Shown here one piece after another: positions 10,601 to 21,089 of a DNA stretch of 64,000 nucleotides. Below the pieces are notes generated by a model. The model had not been told where the DNA came from, did not search any database, and saw nothing but the letters and a program-made list of their open reading frames with translations. Origin of the DNA: Asparagopsis taxiformis (lineage: Eukaryota; Rhodophyta; Florideophyceae; Bonnemaisoniales; Bonnemaisoniaceae); assembly GCA_030407315.1 (NCBI GenBank), contig JALQPE010001900.1:62001-126000 (forward strand), given 5' to 3'. Position numbers and translations under genes: made by a program. Each line of letters begins with the position of its first letter. The first letter of the stretch is position 1.

Positions 10601-10803
10601 CTGAGAAACGTTTAATGATAGACCTGAAAGTAGTCCGAAATGCATATTCGTCCAGGGAAATGGAAAAGATATGCTTTATTCGGAGTGAATTCAATCCCGC
10701 TGATGCCCTTACAAAAATTTCAAAGTGCAGGACACTTGAAAACATATTAAAGCTAGGAAAATTGGATCACCCAATTGAACAATGGGTAGATAGAACCCAT
10801 TAG
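7621..10803 (+). pseudogene. pol: Copia-2 Pol: protease, integrase, reverse transcriptase, RNase H, with one in-frame stop
   Basis: One frame (-1 to gag) runs from about 7615 to 10803, broken only by TGA at 8476-8478. Protease has DTGA near 7810-7822. The HHCC zinc region lies around 8194-8330. Integrase has Asp in SMDLM (8408), Asp in RTDYG (8590) and Glu in GIGERLHD (about 8700). Reverse transcriptase carries KPLYGL (about 9730) and YVDD (about 9883). RNase H has SDASYG (about 10312) and ends NPADALTK. The stop lies just after DTATRFS in the integrase core, and the frame continues with matching residues, so it is a point mutation or a read-through site. Confidence 0.85.
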
Positions 10804-10834
10804 ATATTGAGAAAATTATTTACGAAGATTTGTT

Positions 10835-10855
10835 GAGCGAAAAAAGAATTGGGAA
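10835..10855 (+). other. Copia-2 polypurine tract
   Basis: A purine-rich stretch (GAGCGAAAAAAGAATTGGGAA) ends exactly at the start of the 3' LTR. Confidence 0.7.
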
Positions 10856-11338
10856 TGTCAGAAATCTTCAAGCCACTGTAAACAGTACAAGCTACTGTAA
10901 TGAAATTTTCTGGACTAATACTCGCTACAACAAATTGCTCAGACTTCATGGCAGAGATCATTTCTAAACGTCTAAGTGTCGGCAAGGGTGGAGGTTTGTG
11001 GTGTAGAGTGAAGGCAGATAGAGCATATAAAGAACTCCAGGTAGAGCCAACTCGGAGATAGAAAACACACAACAAGCACACCCAGCAACACAATAAAAGG
11101 AGCACAAGCTCAATTCTACTGGCAAATCACACGCGACCGCGTTTGCCTCGATCAGACATATTCGCGAACGCGAGGCTCTGACCGGTTATCATTTGTTTCA
11201 CCCAAGAAACACCAAATTGCCCGACCTCTCTCAACCATACTCGCCCACTCTGGAATTAACATTGCAACACCAGAACGAAATCTATCAACAATCATTGGAA
11301 CTTTCAAATAATTTCGGAAAACACTAAGGCTCACGACA
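10856..11338 (+). repeat. Copia-2 3' LTR
   Basis: 483 bp, with no difference from the 5' LTR seen by eye. It is flanked on the right by the CATGC duplication at 11339-11343. Confidence 0.93.
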
Positions 11339-11394
11339 CATGCCTCCGTCGTATGTGAGACGGCGGTGAGTCGTTTATTTATATAGGTGCTGTT

Positions 11395-12100
11395 TAGCTT
11401 ACAGTACGTGTACACGAGATGGTACTTGACAGCCACCGCCGTTTTCGGCCCAGAACACCACTTGACACTTTGAGGCAAAAGAATTGAAGAACGCAGTTGT
11501 ACTGCAAGGTTTGCGGGAAATTCACCTGGCCAAACCTGGGGGTAGGAGTGTTGTAATCCTTCAGGTGTAACCCTGCCTGCACATATCGCAAATGGCCCCC
11601 CAGAGGTGCCCAGGGTGACTATAAATTCTACACGGTCAGCGGGATGGAGGTAGGGTCTTCAACGGAAACGGAGACGGATGTATGGGTAAATGCGCGATGT
11701 AGTTTGGTTGGTGGGAGCTGGGAGGCGAGTCTGCTTGCTCCTTGACCTGGCGTCAGTGATCGGGTGCTGCCCGGCGGCTGCCTCTGTCCTGTTATTGTCG
11801 CTGCCGACAATTGGCATTGCAGCTGCAGCCGTGATTCAATCAATCCCAGCCTCGCTACAGTGACTGCCTCTCCAATTTTGGGTTGCATACTGTACTCGAT
11901 ACGGACAGAGGCCCCGCCAACTACTCATCGTGCCTGAACTATCGTTTCGATGTTTTAAAATATCTTCTCCGCGTCTTGAAATTCTAGTGTATGGTGTAGT
12001 ATAGGTTGCACAGCTAGAAGTTGTGGCTTGATTGACGACGACGATCCGACGACACAAAAAAATTAGAAAACGAAAATTCGCTGCTGTGAACAACAAGGGA
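11395..12100 (-). repeat. Degenerate dispersed repeat (copy 1), retro-element-like
   Basis: It shares two blocks with 53455-53970 in the same orientation. One block encodes LKDYxTPTP-like peptide on the minus strand near 11540-11560. The other holds TACAGTATGCAACC (minus) near 11880 and an A/T-rich stretch near 11950. Stops and indels break every frame. The second block is also related to 25010-25125 (minus) and 58787-58880 (plus). Confidence 0.5.
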
Positions 12101-12323
12101 GAGAATGTGTTTGTGGCTGAAGGGTTTCTGGAATAAATGGTGGGTGAGCGGGAATATTAAGTACGTGATGTACTACAAGTTCTACAGTCGCTGAGGGGAG
12201 TGACTGGATTGGCGAATGGACAATGTGAAGAGGAGAAAGCGGGGCAAATGCAATTTGTCGGGAGGATCCGGGGTGCTGTGGTAGAAGCGAAGAATCGTGA
12301 GGATAGTGGGTGGGCTGCAGGTC
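12100..12323. other. No gene recognised
   Basis: Purine-rich sequence with no frame or motif I can support. Confidence 0.4.
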
Positions 12324-12827
12324 CTAGTAGTGGACGTGGATGAAAAGGTGTAGGGTAGGAGGTAGAATGATGGTAAAGGGATGTCGAATTGAAGCTGGGT
12401 GACGAAACATGTAGATAGAAGTCATGGTGTCGGAGTTTATCGGGCTATAATCGAAACGGACGAGCTGTGATGATGGCGATGGGCAACACAGATAGTATAT
12501 TTCGAAATGCAGTAAGATGAATACAGTAGGATGATGAGCGGATTTCGACTTGAAAGAGTAATACGCAACCGTTTTGATGTGGACGGAGGGAGGCAGGAGA
12601 ATGCACTCGGTGATTTCGCTCAGAGGCTGACAAAGTTGGGGCAGTCTATTCAGCGCATCTCGCAACGTTTCGCCATTCACAAACACTCGTTCGCATTCCA
12701 CACTCACAAGGTAACGCGCAGTATACGGCGACAGCAAGCGTCGAACCAACTCGGTCAAATCGATGCGCACTCGACTCGATAACCATTCCAACTCTGGGCG
12801 CAATGATATATTCGACGTGTGAAGCAA
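12324..12827 (-). CDS. Hypothetical protein, uncertain
   Basis: 167-codon open frame. The first 70 residues have coding-like composition (RIDLTELVRRLLSPY, ERVFVNGETLRDALNRL). The C-terminal half is serine/histidine-rich and may be untranslated or intronic. I recognise no family. It could be the first exon of a decayed gene, since neighbouring minus-strand DNA is also degenerate. Confidence 0.25.
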   Translation of the reverse strand: MLHTSNISLRPELEWLSSRVRIDLTELVRRLLSPYTARYLVSVECERVFVNGETLRDALNRLPQLCQPLSEITECILLPPSVHIKTVAYYSFKSKSAHHPTVFILLHFEIYYLCCPSPSSQLVRFDYSPINSDTMTSIYMFRHPASIRHPFTIILPPTLHLFIHVHY

Positions 12828-12839
12828 TCAGCAGTTAGA

Positions 12840-13720
12840 CATGAAGTGGCACAAACGAGGTAGAGAAGACTCCCACGCGAGACGCATGGGCTGCCGGCCA
12901 AGGACAGTCGGCGATGGCGGGGCGATCAGGGTGTTGGCCGAGCACAGATGTTCACTTGACATGGCGTATGGATGGAAAATAGCGCGGACTTTGTCAGAGC
13001 ATTGCGGATGCGCGGCGGTGGATGCGGATTCAAGTGGAGAGCGGTCTGTGCGAGGATCGAGATCGTGAGTTGCGCATGTAGGCGGGGAATGTGATTGGAG
13101 GTTGCCGTTGTTGCGTGCCGCTACGTCAAACGGGATTTGGCGACAGCTTATTCATACGTGCCTTGCGCCATGATAGGTGTGTTCGAGTTTCAATTCGCGC
13201 GCGATACAGCTGTGATCCAGCTGTGTGGAATCTGGCTGGCAGGCAATGAAGGCGGACGGTGTTTGGCGAAGGAAGTTGGCGAGCGAATGAGATTCAGTCA
13301 TATAACGATCGGTACGCCGATTGCATGACGACGGCGGGATGATGGTGCCATGGTAGGGTGCATCATTGTAATGGAGATCCGACGCTTTACGACGGAATCG
13401 GTGGGATTAATGCTGAGCGTCACGCCACGTCGTACCGTGTCTCAAGATTGTCGTGCATATCTCCGGCGTCTGTCAGACGGTATTTGGACAGCTGTCGAAA
13501 ATAATGGCGAGCGATCGGGGATCGAGAGAATTGATTCATTCCTGTGCATTGCTGGAGGCATCCAAAGTGGCTCACGGAGATCGCCCACTCTGCCAATGGA
13601 ACTCCACCACGTGTGGGTACGGGCAATATCGGCGAGATTATCTCGCTGTAAACATACGAGAGATGAGCACAGGTCGCGAGTGCGCTCGGCCCGTCGAGTA
13701 TTGTACACGTCATCGGTTGT
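12840..13720 (-). pseudogene. Decayed duplicate related to 35900-36450
   Basis: Blocks match the segment 3' of the first NLR-like gene. Examples are TTTCAATTCGCGCGCGATACAG at 13189 and 36017 (first 20 bases shown by each) and the region around GGGACAGCTGTC/GGACAGCTGTCG (36300 and 13488). On the minus strand both give a similar peptide (PLAEWAISV and PLADWTISV) but with frameshifts. It is probably a degraded member of the minus-strand gene family noted at 22690-24004 and 42560-43730. The function is unknown. Confidence 0.4.
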
Positions 13721-13731
13721 GCAACGAACAC

Positions 13732-13841
13732 TGTGAAGATAATCTGTGATCTCGTTTATTCACGGTTGTTGTCGACGACGGTCAAGTTATAAAGGGAGCA
13801 AGATATAGCTGTAAGCACTGTAAGTAGTAAGTTGTTCGTCA
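13732..13841 (+). mobile_element. Solo LTR of a 100-110 bp family
   Basis: 110 bp, TGTGAAGATAATC to TTGTTCGTCA, flanked by a perfect AACAC duplication (13727-13731 and 13842-13846). Three related copies are at 15644-15886 (nested), 26651-26749 and 62656-62757. It contains CTCGTTTATT, a TATAA motif and CTGTAAGxxCTGTAAG near its end. TG...CA ends and 5-bp duplications point to an LTR. It is distinct from the TRIM family at 2515-2947. Confidence 0.8.
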
Positions 13842-15643
13842 AACACCGTGGTTCCACATTAGACGATTTCTGGTGTTGCTATATGGGAATTTTTGTGGCG
13901 CGTTTTGCTCAGCAGGCGGTGCCAGTAAGGAGCCGAGTTTTGGCATACGTACGCCTGAGGGGAACTGGGTTACGATCTAACAGCGTAAATAGACGATTTC
14001 TGGTGTTGCCATATGGAAATATATGGAAACTGCATGGAAATTTTTGTGGCGCGTTTTGCTCAGCAGGCGGTGCCAGTACGGAGCCGAGCTTTGGCATACC
14101 TACGCCAGGGGGGAACTGGGTTACGATCTTACAGCGTAAATGTTAGGGCTAGAGAAGTAGAAGTTTTGTTCGGAAGTTTAATTGTGTGACGTAACGGCCT
14201 CGCTCCTAGTAACGCACTGTGGTAAAAGACAGTTGTCCCCGAATCGAGATCCTGAAATGTTATGTAATGGTGTATTGCTTCGTTTGCTGAACTTGGTGCT
14301 GTGAAACTCGTTGCAACACCGAAACATTACCTTGATCACATTTCGATTGTTACTGCACTGCTGTAGAAACATTACCCAGAATATAGAGAGCAACGGTACG
14401 ATTTGCAGAGGATTCCAAATTGATCGCAGATGACGTTAGGTTTGCGTTCTGCACGGCGCACACTAAACGTCATCTTCGATGAATTTCACAACCATGGCTT
14501 CTCGGAGTGTTGGAAAAGCATGCAGTGCTAGTTACAAAGGCCTATCTCACTTCAACTGACTGCCATTCGTAATTAATTGCTTGCAGCTGGTGCACGCCGC
14601 TAGCACTCTGTGCGCCGTGACAAGTGCTCCCTGCTCCTATTTCAACACCGTCCAATTAACGTAACTTTGTATGACATTTTTTGGCACAGCGCGTTTTACA
14701 CATTGTTAATTGGCTGTTGTAATGATTGTGGCAGGTCGAGCTGCCCTATCGATATTCAGTATCGATCTGAACCTTTCATGCCCTACGAAGGCTGGCAAGA
14801 GTCGCCCTTGTAGACGAAACATCATCATGGCACACTGAGGATTACAGCTATTCCAACATTGATTCCTACCTTCCCAATTTTTTCAGTGACCGTTCCGTTG
14901 CGGAAACAATTTGGTCTGAGGAATTTTTCGGTACAGTTCTATTCACTGCTTTCCTTCCTTTATTCGATACAATTCTATTCTCTACTTTCCCTTTAGTCTT
15001 ACTACGATGTATCTTGCCTTGCTATAAGTACACATTTGGTCTGCACTACTTTCAGTAAATCAAGTCATCAAAGTGGTACACTGCTGCGACGACTATCCTC
15101 TTTTTCTCGTGTTCTAGCAGCCCTGCGTACCTTGCCCTTGCAATGATGTTTTCTGTACTTGTTTTGCGTTTGGGATCCAGGGAACAAGGGAACTTGAAAG
15201 AATATATATCTAGCTTCTTAGGTCAGGACCTCGAGAATTAAGGACACCATCGTAGCGACATTTATTGTTCTACATGCGAGCAAAAGTAGCTAAGCTGAGA
15301 CCGCAGCTTTTAATCTGTCTTTGGCGTTCACATGTTACTCCATCGAACGACAGCTATATGAGATTTGAGTGTAAAATCTCGCGCAGTGCAGCCGCATATC
15401 TCAGGATCTCGATTCGGGGACAACTGTCTTTTACCACAGCGCGTTACTAGGAGCGAGGCTGTTACGTCACACAATTAAACTTTCCAGCAAAACTTGTACT
15501 TCACCAGCCCCAACATTTACGCTGTAAGATCGTAACCCAGTTCCCCTCAGGCGTACGTATGCCAAAACTCGGCTCCGTACTGGCACCGCTTGCTGAGCAA
15601 AACGCGCAACAAAAAAATCCCCATGCGATTTCCATATATTCCC

Positions 15644-15886
15644 TTTAAAAGGAATGCGTTATCTCGTTTATTCCTCGTCGATCGTGAGCGACGGCGGGTG
15701 AGTATATGTTGGGATATCCATATCCCTCATCTCCTCCCTGGTCCATCGGCTCCGCTCCGTTGGGATATCCATATAACCAGGCGACATGCCAACTCTAGTG
15801 TCTGCGCAGGCACAACATTCTTTATAGTCTAACAGTATAAGAAGAGGTATCAACTGTAAGTACTGTAAAGGGTAAATTGTTCGTCA
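15644..15886 (+). mobile_element. Solo LTR of the 110-bp family, itself interrupted
   Basis: It is flanked by TTCCC at 15639-15643 and 15887-15891. After removing the nested 128-bp TRIM solo LTR (15707-15834) and one copy of its 5-bp duplication, 110 bp remain, aligning with 13732-13841 (CTCGTTTATTC, CTGTAAGTACTGTAA, TTGTTCGTCA). It sits inside the right arm of the long inverted-repeat element. Confidence 0.75.
15707..15834 (+). mobile_element. TRIM solo LTR, 128 bp
   Basis: It matches the 128-bp TRIM LTR, running TGTTGGGATATCC to AGTCTAACA on this strand. The duplication GTATA is perfect at 15702-15706 and 15835-15839. It is nested in the 110-bp solo LTR. Confidence 0.9.
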
Positions 15887-16100
15887 TTCCCATATGGCAA
15901 CACCAGAAATCGTCTTATGAGAAGCATCAAGACCTGGATTTGGCATTGCCGCAGGTGGAATATAATCTGCTTTCAAGATATTTTAAGAGAAGAATGGATC
16001 AAGATTGTGCTGCTACACACGTGAATGCCCACCGCCTTGCAGGGAAGGTTTGGCTGCTAAACGTTGCTACTTCTCACTTCTGTGCCCAACGCTGTGTGCG

Positions 16101-16176
16101 TGTTAGACGATAATGAATGTTGTCCCTGCGCAGACACTCCAGGTGGCATGTCACTTGGTTATATGGATATCTCAAG
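16101..16176 (-). repeat. Diverged TRIM LTR fragment
   Basis: It starts TGTTAGACGATAATGAATG and keeps CCTGCGCAGACAC and GGTTATATGGATAT, with several substitutions. The right end decays at CTCAAGA. It is older than the copies at 2515 and 15707. Confidence 0.7.
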
Positions 16177-16842
16177 AGTGCGAGTGCCACTACGCACATA
16201 GCCTCGTGATCAAGGAAACTGTGCGCAGCAGCCAGCAAGATCTTCGTCATCAGACAGTCATAACATTTTCCGGTGACAAATTTGCACTACGAAATAAATA
16301 CTTGCGCTGCGACCATGACACATCGAACTGGCCAGAACGCAGGTGGTTATTGGGCACTCTGGCAAACTAATCGGGTTGGTCGAACATTTGTATAAAACAT
16401 TTCTATTGGTGCACACGCACAATTAGTTGCACCAAGCATTGTCATGCCACCTCACAATATCTATGGGCCACGACAACTCATATATTGTCTTGATCACGTA
16501 CTCGCAAGACTCGAGTTTACAACGCGTTGTATACATTTCACCTAACAGCGTTCGTTAATAATTGCGCGTAACATTGCTCGTTAAACATGCCAAAATTCAC
16601 TTATCCTAGCACAGCTTGCGCAAGACGACGGTTCAACATCTGTATCCGCTGGACGCGCACACCATTTTTGTCAGTTAGAGATGTGATGTCCAATTTTCTA
16701 TTCTCAGGCCCACAGTGCCTTCATTAGGGAAGTCATATTTGCAGAAGGCTATCCAGAAGTATTCTAGCCCAATGAAACCTGAGGTCAAAATCTGGGGTCT
16801 TCACAAGGGGGATACAGTTCATATTATATTCGTCTTGACCTC
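16177..16842. other. No gene recognised
   Basis: Only short shadows of open frames. The stretch leads into the promoter of the glycine-rich/PH-domain gene. Confidence 0.4.
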
Positions 16843-16850
16843 TATAAAGG
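16843..16850 (+). promoter_or_regulatory. TATA box of the glycine-rich/PH-domain gene
   Basis: CTATAAAGG lies about 140 nt upstream of the chosen ATG at 16990, on the same strand. Confidence 0.5.
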
Positions 16851-16989
16851 GGCGAGACATCTCGCCTGCTGTGAGTCAGAAAAAGGTAGATGAACAGAAC
16901 CGAGCATTTCGTTTGTTTTCTCTGGAACGCCTCTATCCTACCCGTTATATTCGTCCGCAGCGACTAGCGTGGGTAACAAAACATCAAAG

Positions 16990-19900
16990 ATGTTGCCAGA
17001 TGACACTATTCCCTACCTTCTCTTCTCCAGAGACAACCTCAACCTCCCAACTACTTTCAATCCATCTGTGCCCAATCAACACTTTCGCTTTGTAACGGTA
17101 TGGCTACTACCCTTCCTCATATCCATCTTAACACACTAAAATCTAACCCAACGTTCAGAGTGGAAAACATGGAACACATGGTTTGCAAGGAATTGGCGGA
17201 GGGCCCGGTCAAAGAGGGCAAAATGGTAAGTTTGGAGAACATGGATTCTGTGCTCAACCTTTACACCTCAACCTATTCGTGAGGCAGGAAGAAATCATAG
17301 CTGAAGGCCGTTCTACACTACAAAATGAGCGAGCTGTTCTTCCTCTCTCTGATCCGAGAACCTCAATATTCCTGGACGCTTCTGGAGGCCGAGGTGGAGA
17401 TGGGGGTGCTGGTGGATATGGAGGCAATGGGATAGACGGACTCAACGGAGAGAATGCTACAAAATACAACGTTGGAGGCAACGGAGGAAATGGCCAGGAT
17501 GGTGGTGATGGTGCTGACGGTGGCGAAGGGGGACATGGAGGTGACGGCGCCAATCTCGATATTATCGTGCACGAACAAGATGTAGATCTCCTCATGCTCA
17601 TTAAGTCACCCCCTAGCGTTGCCGGTGGTTCTGGCGGCCATGGTGGATGCGGAGGGATTCCTGGCAAAGGTGGACTTGGAGGTGCCGGTGGAAACGCTTT
17701 TCACTGGACTGAACGACATGTAACACCGTATGTTCGGCCGAACTCAAATGGCTCCGTGAGTATTGGAACAAGGATTCACTCGACTCAACACTCTAATCCA
17801 GGAGGTGTGAATGGGGTACCAGGAAGAAATGGTAATGAAGGACGCCCCGGTGTTCCTGGTAGACCAGGTTCAAACGGAAATATCGCCATACGTGTTACAG
17901 GTCTCGGAATGTTCACCTGGCGCTACGACCTTCAGATCGCTGGAGACGTCCAAGTTCGAGACTTAAAAGGATATGGTGTTCTGGAACCAGGCTCAGAATG
18001 TGCAATCACATATTCTTTTAGCAATGTGGGTACAATGCCCACACCTTCACAACAAGATATTCTGATGAGCATTCACCCAACTTCTTGTATTTCTCCACAT
18101 GGCGATTACGGCATAGTCCGTATTCAGCCGTTTATTCCACCTGCTGAAACAATGAGTCTGGATCGCCCCATCCAGTTTATTCCAACTGATATTGAGAACC
18201 CAATCGTGGGAAACCCACTCAAGTATAGCACAGAAATTCTCCATCGCGCTACAGTGACGCGCGTCAATCAGGTTGGTACTATAATCTTACTCGTCCCTCT
18301 CCGCCATTGTGTTTCTTCGATCTGACCATTCAGCGATATCCTCCTCTTGATACTTCCTATAGGACTTTCCTCTCGTATCAAATCAAGCAACATCCGTGAG
18401 CATCAACTTCCCACTCGAGTTATCGTATTCCTTCGGTCAAGTATGTTTTGTGGAGGGGTGTAACGCTATTGTAGCTTACAATATCCGCAATGTTAGTGAC
18501 AAGCCAATTGCGTACGACGCCCCAACTCCGAGAGCTTCCCAGACACGTATTCTTGGAATTGACTTCAACGATGATTCTGTGATTGCAGATGAAGATGGCT
18601 TAATCGATTTGGCTCTCAAGAATATCCAACACGTGGAAAACGCCGCTGTCCTTTCAAGCTCACTGTTCACAATTGCGGAACACACGTTGGATGGTATTTC
18701 TTCTTTCGTCCAAAGTAGTGGTGGGTTGGAGAGTCCCACTCCACTTCTGCAACCGGGTCAATCTGTCACTGTTACTCGCTTAATACGAGCTGGAAGACTT
18801 GCAGATGCTAAAACAGGTAGTAATCTAAGCCGACCACAAGATATGGATACCAAAAGTCGTCTGGTGCCAGTAAGGTCCCTCTATGCCCAGGCTAGTCTTC
18901 TGACATATCTTGAATTAGGCCACCCCAGGAATCTGAATTCTTTGCGGCCACTACAAATTAGACCCTTCCAAGTCCAGCTTGCCGAGCCGTTCGAATATCA
19001 CCACGGTCTCACAAAAGTACTACTTGTGGTGAATAACCGCACAACTCCCCAGGAAACAGCAGATTGGCGATCTCTCGTGTCGCAGCAGTTTAATCTCCCA
19101 CATGAACAATGTGTTTCCGTATGGAACGTCTCGTTGTACGGTGGTATCTCATTCAAATACAAAGTGTACAACGCTACGAAGGGTGCTACTAAGGCATCTA
19201 AGCTTGGACAGTTATTCAGCGAACCAGATTCTGTAATCATCTTCCTGAATAACCTCTGTTCTCCTACCGGAATTCGAACGGGAACATCGCAGCAGATGCC
19301 AATGGAATATTTGCACTATCAAGAGCTTCTACATGCTTGCAAGGACCTTGGTTGTCGATTTTACATTGTCGGATCATCACTTGGGGTTAATCTTTCCATG
19401 CGGCTACGCATCGCTGTGGACGCTGAAAACTTGCATGAGTTTGAAACGGTGAATGATCTCTTGGGGGGAGCACCGGCTGAAATGTTCCCCGAGATTGCAG
19501 AGGACACAACATTGACCAATGAGCCTAAATCGCCTGCAGCTGCTTGGATAAATGCCGATATTAGAGGTATATTGAAGAAGAAGAAACAATCCGGAAATGG
19601 CAAAGTAACAAGAACTTTCGTCCTGCGAAGGAAAACCGATGAACTGTTGTATTACAAGCAAGACTATTCGAAGACGCCATCAGCGTCGTTCAACTTGGCG
19701 GACTGCTCAATTGTTGAGGCCAATACTTTGCAAAAAGAGTCGAAAAAAGATGGGGCGAGTGAGACTCTTGCAATTCAAACCGAATCGCGTATGCTTGTTC
19801 TCAGTTCTGTCACAAAGGAAGCGGGTGCTGAACCAAGTCTAAGCGAATGGAGGCAAGAAATTGAAGCTGGAATTGCTTCTGCGAGAAGGAAGAGAGACAA

Positions 19901-21086
19901 TGCTAGAGATCTCACAGAACCACGCAATGACATCGACTTTTCAAGGCCGCAAGGATATGACAAGTATTGTTCTGCAAAGATTATCACGCGAAACATATAC
20001 ATGAGCGAAGGTAACATTCTGCAGCAGGCGGAGAATATTTCGATGGAGCTATCGATGCAGCATCCAGAATACGAAACAGTCGTCACTTACAACTTTGTTC
20101 AACCGGATGATCGAGACCAGATCCACAGTATCACCAACAAAAAACGACAAGTTGGTGAACTAGCTGTGTACATGGGTTTGCAACATGATGATGGAAACGT
20201 GATCATTGACCACTTTAGCGCGGCGGATTCGGAAGACTTTGTCCACAACGGCGTTTTCTGCGAGAAGAATAGGTATGCACTTCTAAAGGCTCTGCGCATG
20301 AGCGGGAAAATGAGACTACTGAAATTCTCGCGACAAGATGGAAATCTAGGAGATTCCGACAAAAACCAAGGACTTCATAGTTTGGTAGATGCCATTTTGT
20401 CGGACATCGCCGACGAAAACGTGAAATTCCGATACGGAGAGGTGGGTGTAGGGCGCAAGTTGAGCAGCATGGTGTCGAAACGGTCGGATACAGAGACATG
20501 GGCAAACCGGTTGACATGTCTGAGCATGGTAGCTGAAGACGACAGTTTGGGAAAGGTCGAAAGCGGCAGCAACAAGATGAAGGAACTAGTGCGATTGTGC
20601 GTGAATGCTCGACTGCTCATCAAGTTCAGCGTGCCGATGAAAGAAAAGATGCTGAAAGTATCGCGTGTTGGACTGATCGCGCGGGCATCTACAAGTTTAT
20701 TGGACAAGCTGGAGAGAAATTTAGCGACGGCGATTAGCGTTGACAAAGTGTCAATGCTATGCGACGAGAATGGACGGACAATTGCGAAGGCTACTGCTCA
20801 TGCGATGAAGGAAGGGCTGAAAGAAGGAGATGGAAAGCTGGAGGCGGAGCAACTACTGCGCGGATTGCGCATGCCGTTTGGAGTTGGGATGATGGGAGCT
20901 GATCGTGAGGACGGACAATATGAACCATTGGTACTGAAGAAAGCGGAATTTGACCGGCTGAGATCAAGGTTTGTCGGCGACCAGATTGCGTTGATCACCA
21001 ACCCCATGGAAGCATTGAGTGGCGAGCAAGTTTCCAAGTTTGTTTCCAAACTGCAGCCGGATAGCTATGAGGATTTGAAAGAATGA
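16990..21086 (+). CDS. Glycine-rich (collagen-like) protein with PH-like domain, three exons
   Basis: Exons are 16990-17097, 17159-18271 and 18363-21086, giving about 1314 residues. The model rests on open frames joined in phase at GT-AG sites: intron 1 (61 nt) GTATGG...TTCAG with CTAAC upstream of the acceptor; intron 2 (91 nt) GTTGGT...CTATAG behind a pyrimidine-rich tract. Residues 37-60 and about 110-280 are glycine-rich GxxG/GGxGG repeats, resembling disordered or collagen-like linkers. Next come beta-rich segments, an alternating hydrophobic region near 620-710 (LLVVNN, VIIFLNN), and a PH-like domain near 800-915 (GILKKKK, RTFVLRR, final helix SEWRQEIEAG). The C-terminus is unrecognised. 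No signal peptide is seen. The PH domain suggests membrane phosphoinositide or protein binding; the biological role is unknown. Confidence 0.75.
17098..17158 (+). other. Intron 1 of the glycine-rich/PH-domain gene
   Basis: 61 nt, phase 0. Donor GTATGG, branch-like CTAAC about 13 nt before the acceptor GTTCAG. It removes an in-frame stop (TAA at 17144) and joins the ATG exon to the glycine-repeat frame. Confidence 0.7.
18272..18362 (+). other. Intron 2 of the glycine-rich/PH-domain gene
   Basis: 91 nt, donor GTTGGT, acceptor CTATAG, phase 0. It joins the two long frames without a frameshift. A closer acceptor (ATTCAG ending 18333, behind CTGAC) would give a 62-nt intron but leads to a TGA at 18397. 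Confidence 0.65.
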
Positions 21087-21089
21087 GAT

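Larger units (their letters stand above)
4719..11338 (+). mobile_element. Copia-2, complete Ty1/Copia retrotransposon, 6620 bp
   Basis: The LTRs (4719-5201 and 10856-11338) are both 483 bp, appear identical by eye and have TG...CA ends. A perfect 5-bp target duplication CATGC lies at 4714-4718 and 11339-11343. Internal order: a small zinc-finger ORF, gag with a CCHC knuckle, then protease, integrase, reverse transcriptase and RNase H. LTR identity implies a very recent insertion, yet integrase carries an in-frame TGA at 8476. It is not close to Copia-1 and Copia-3: protease DTGA, RT YVDD, no Tudor module. Confidence 0.95.
13859..15918. mobile_element. Long inverted-repeat element with about 250-500 bp arms
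   Basis: The left arm (about 13990-14254) is repeated in reverse complement at about 15396-15638 and 15892-15918, including TTTACGCTGTAAGATCG, GGCGCGTTTTGCTCAGCAGG and the block around CTCGATTCGGGGACAACTG. Part of the left arm (13861-13989) is a tandem copy of 13991-14140. The 1.1-kb interior (14255-15395) has no convincing gene. The right arm has been split by insertions. It may be a foldback or MULE-type non-autonomous DNA element; I did not identify its target duplication. Confidence 0.6.

Noticed and set aside
17254..17667. Proline-rich protein on the minus strand
   Set aside because: It is the complement of the glycine-repeat exon; GGN repeats always give CCN shadows.
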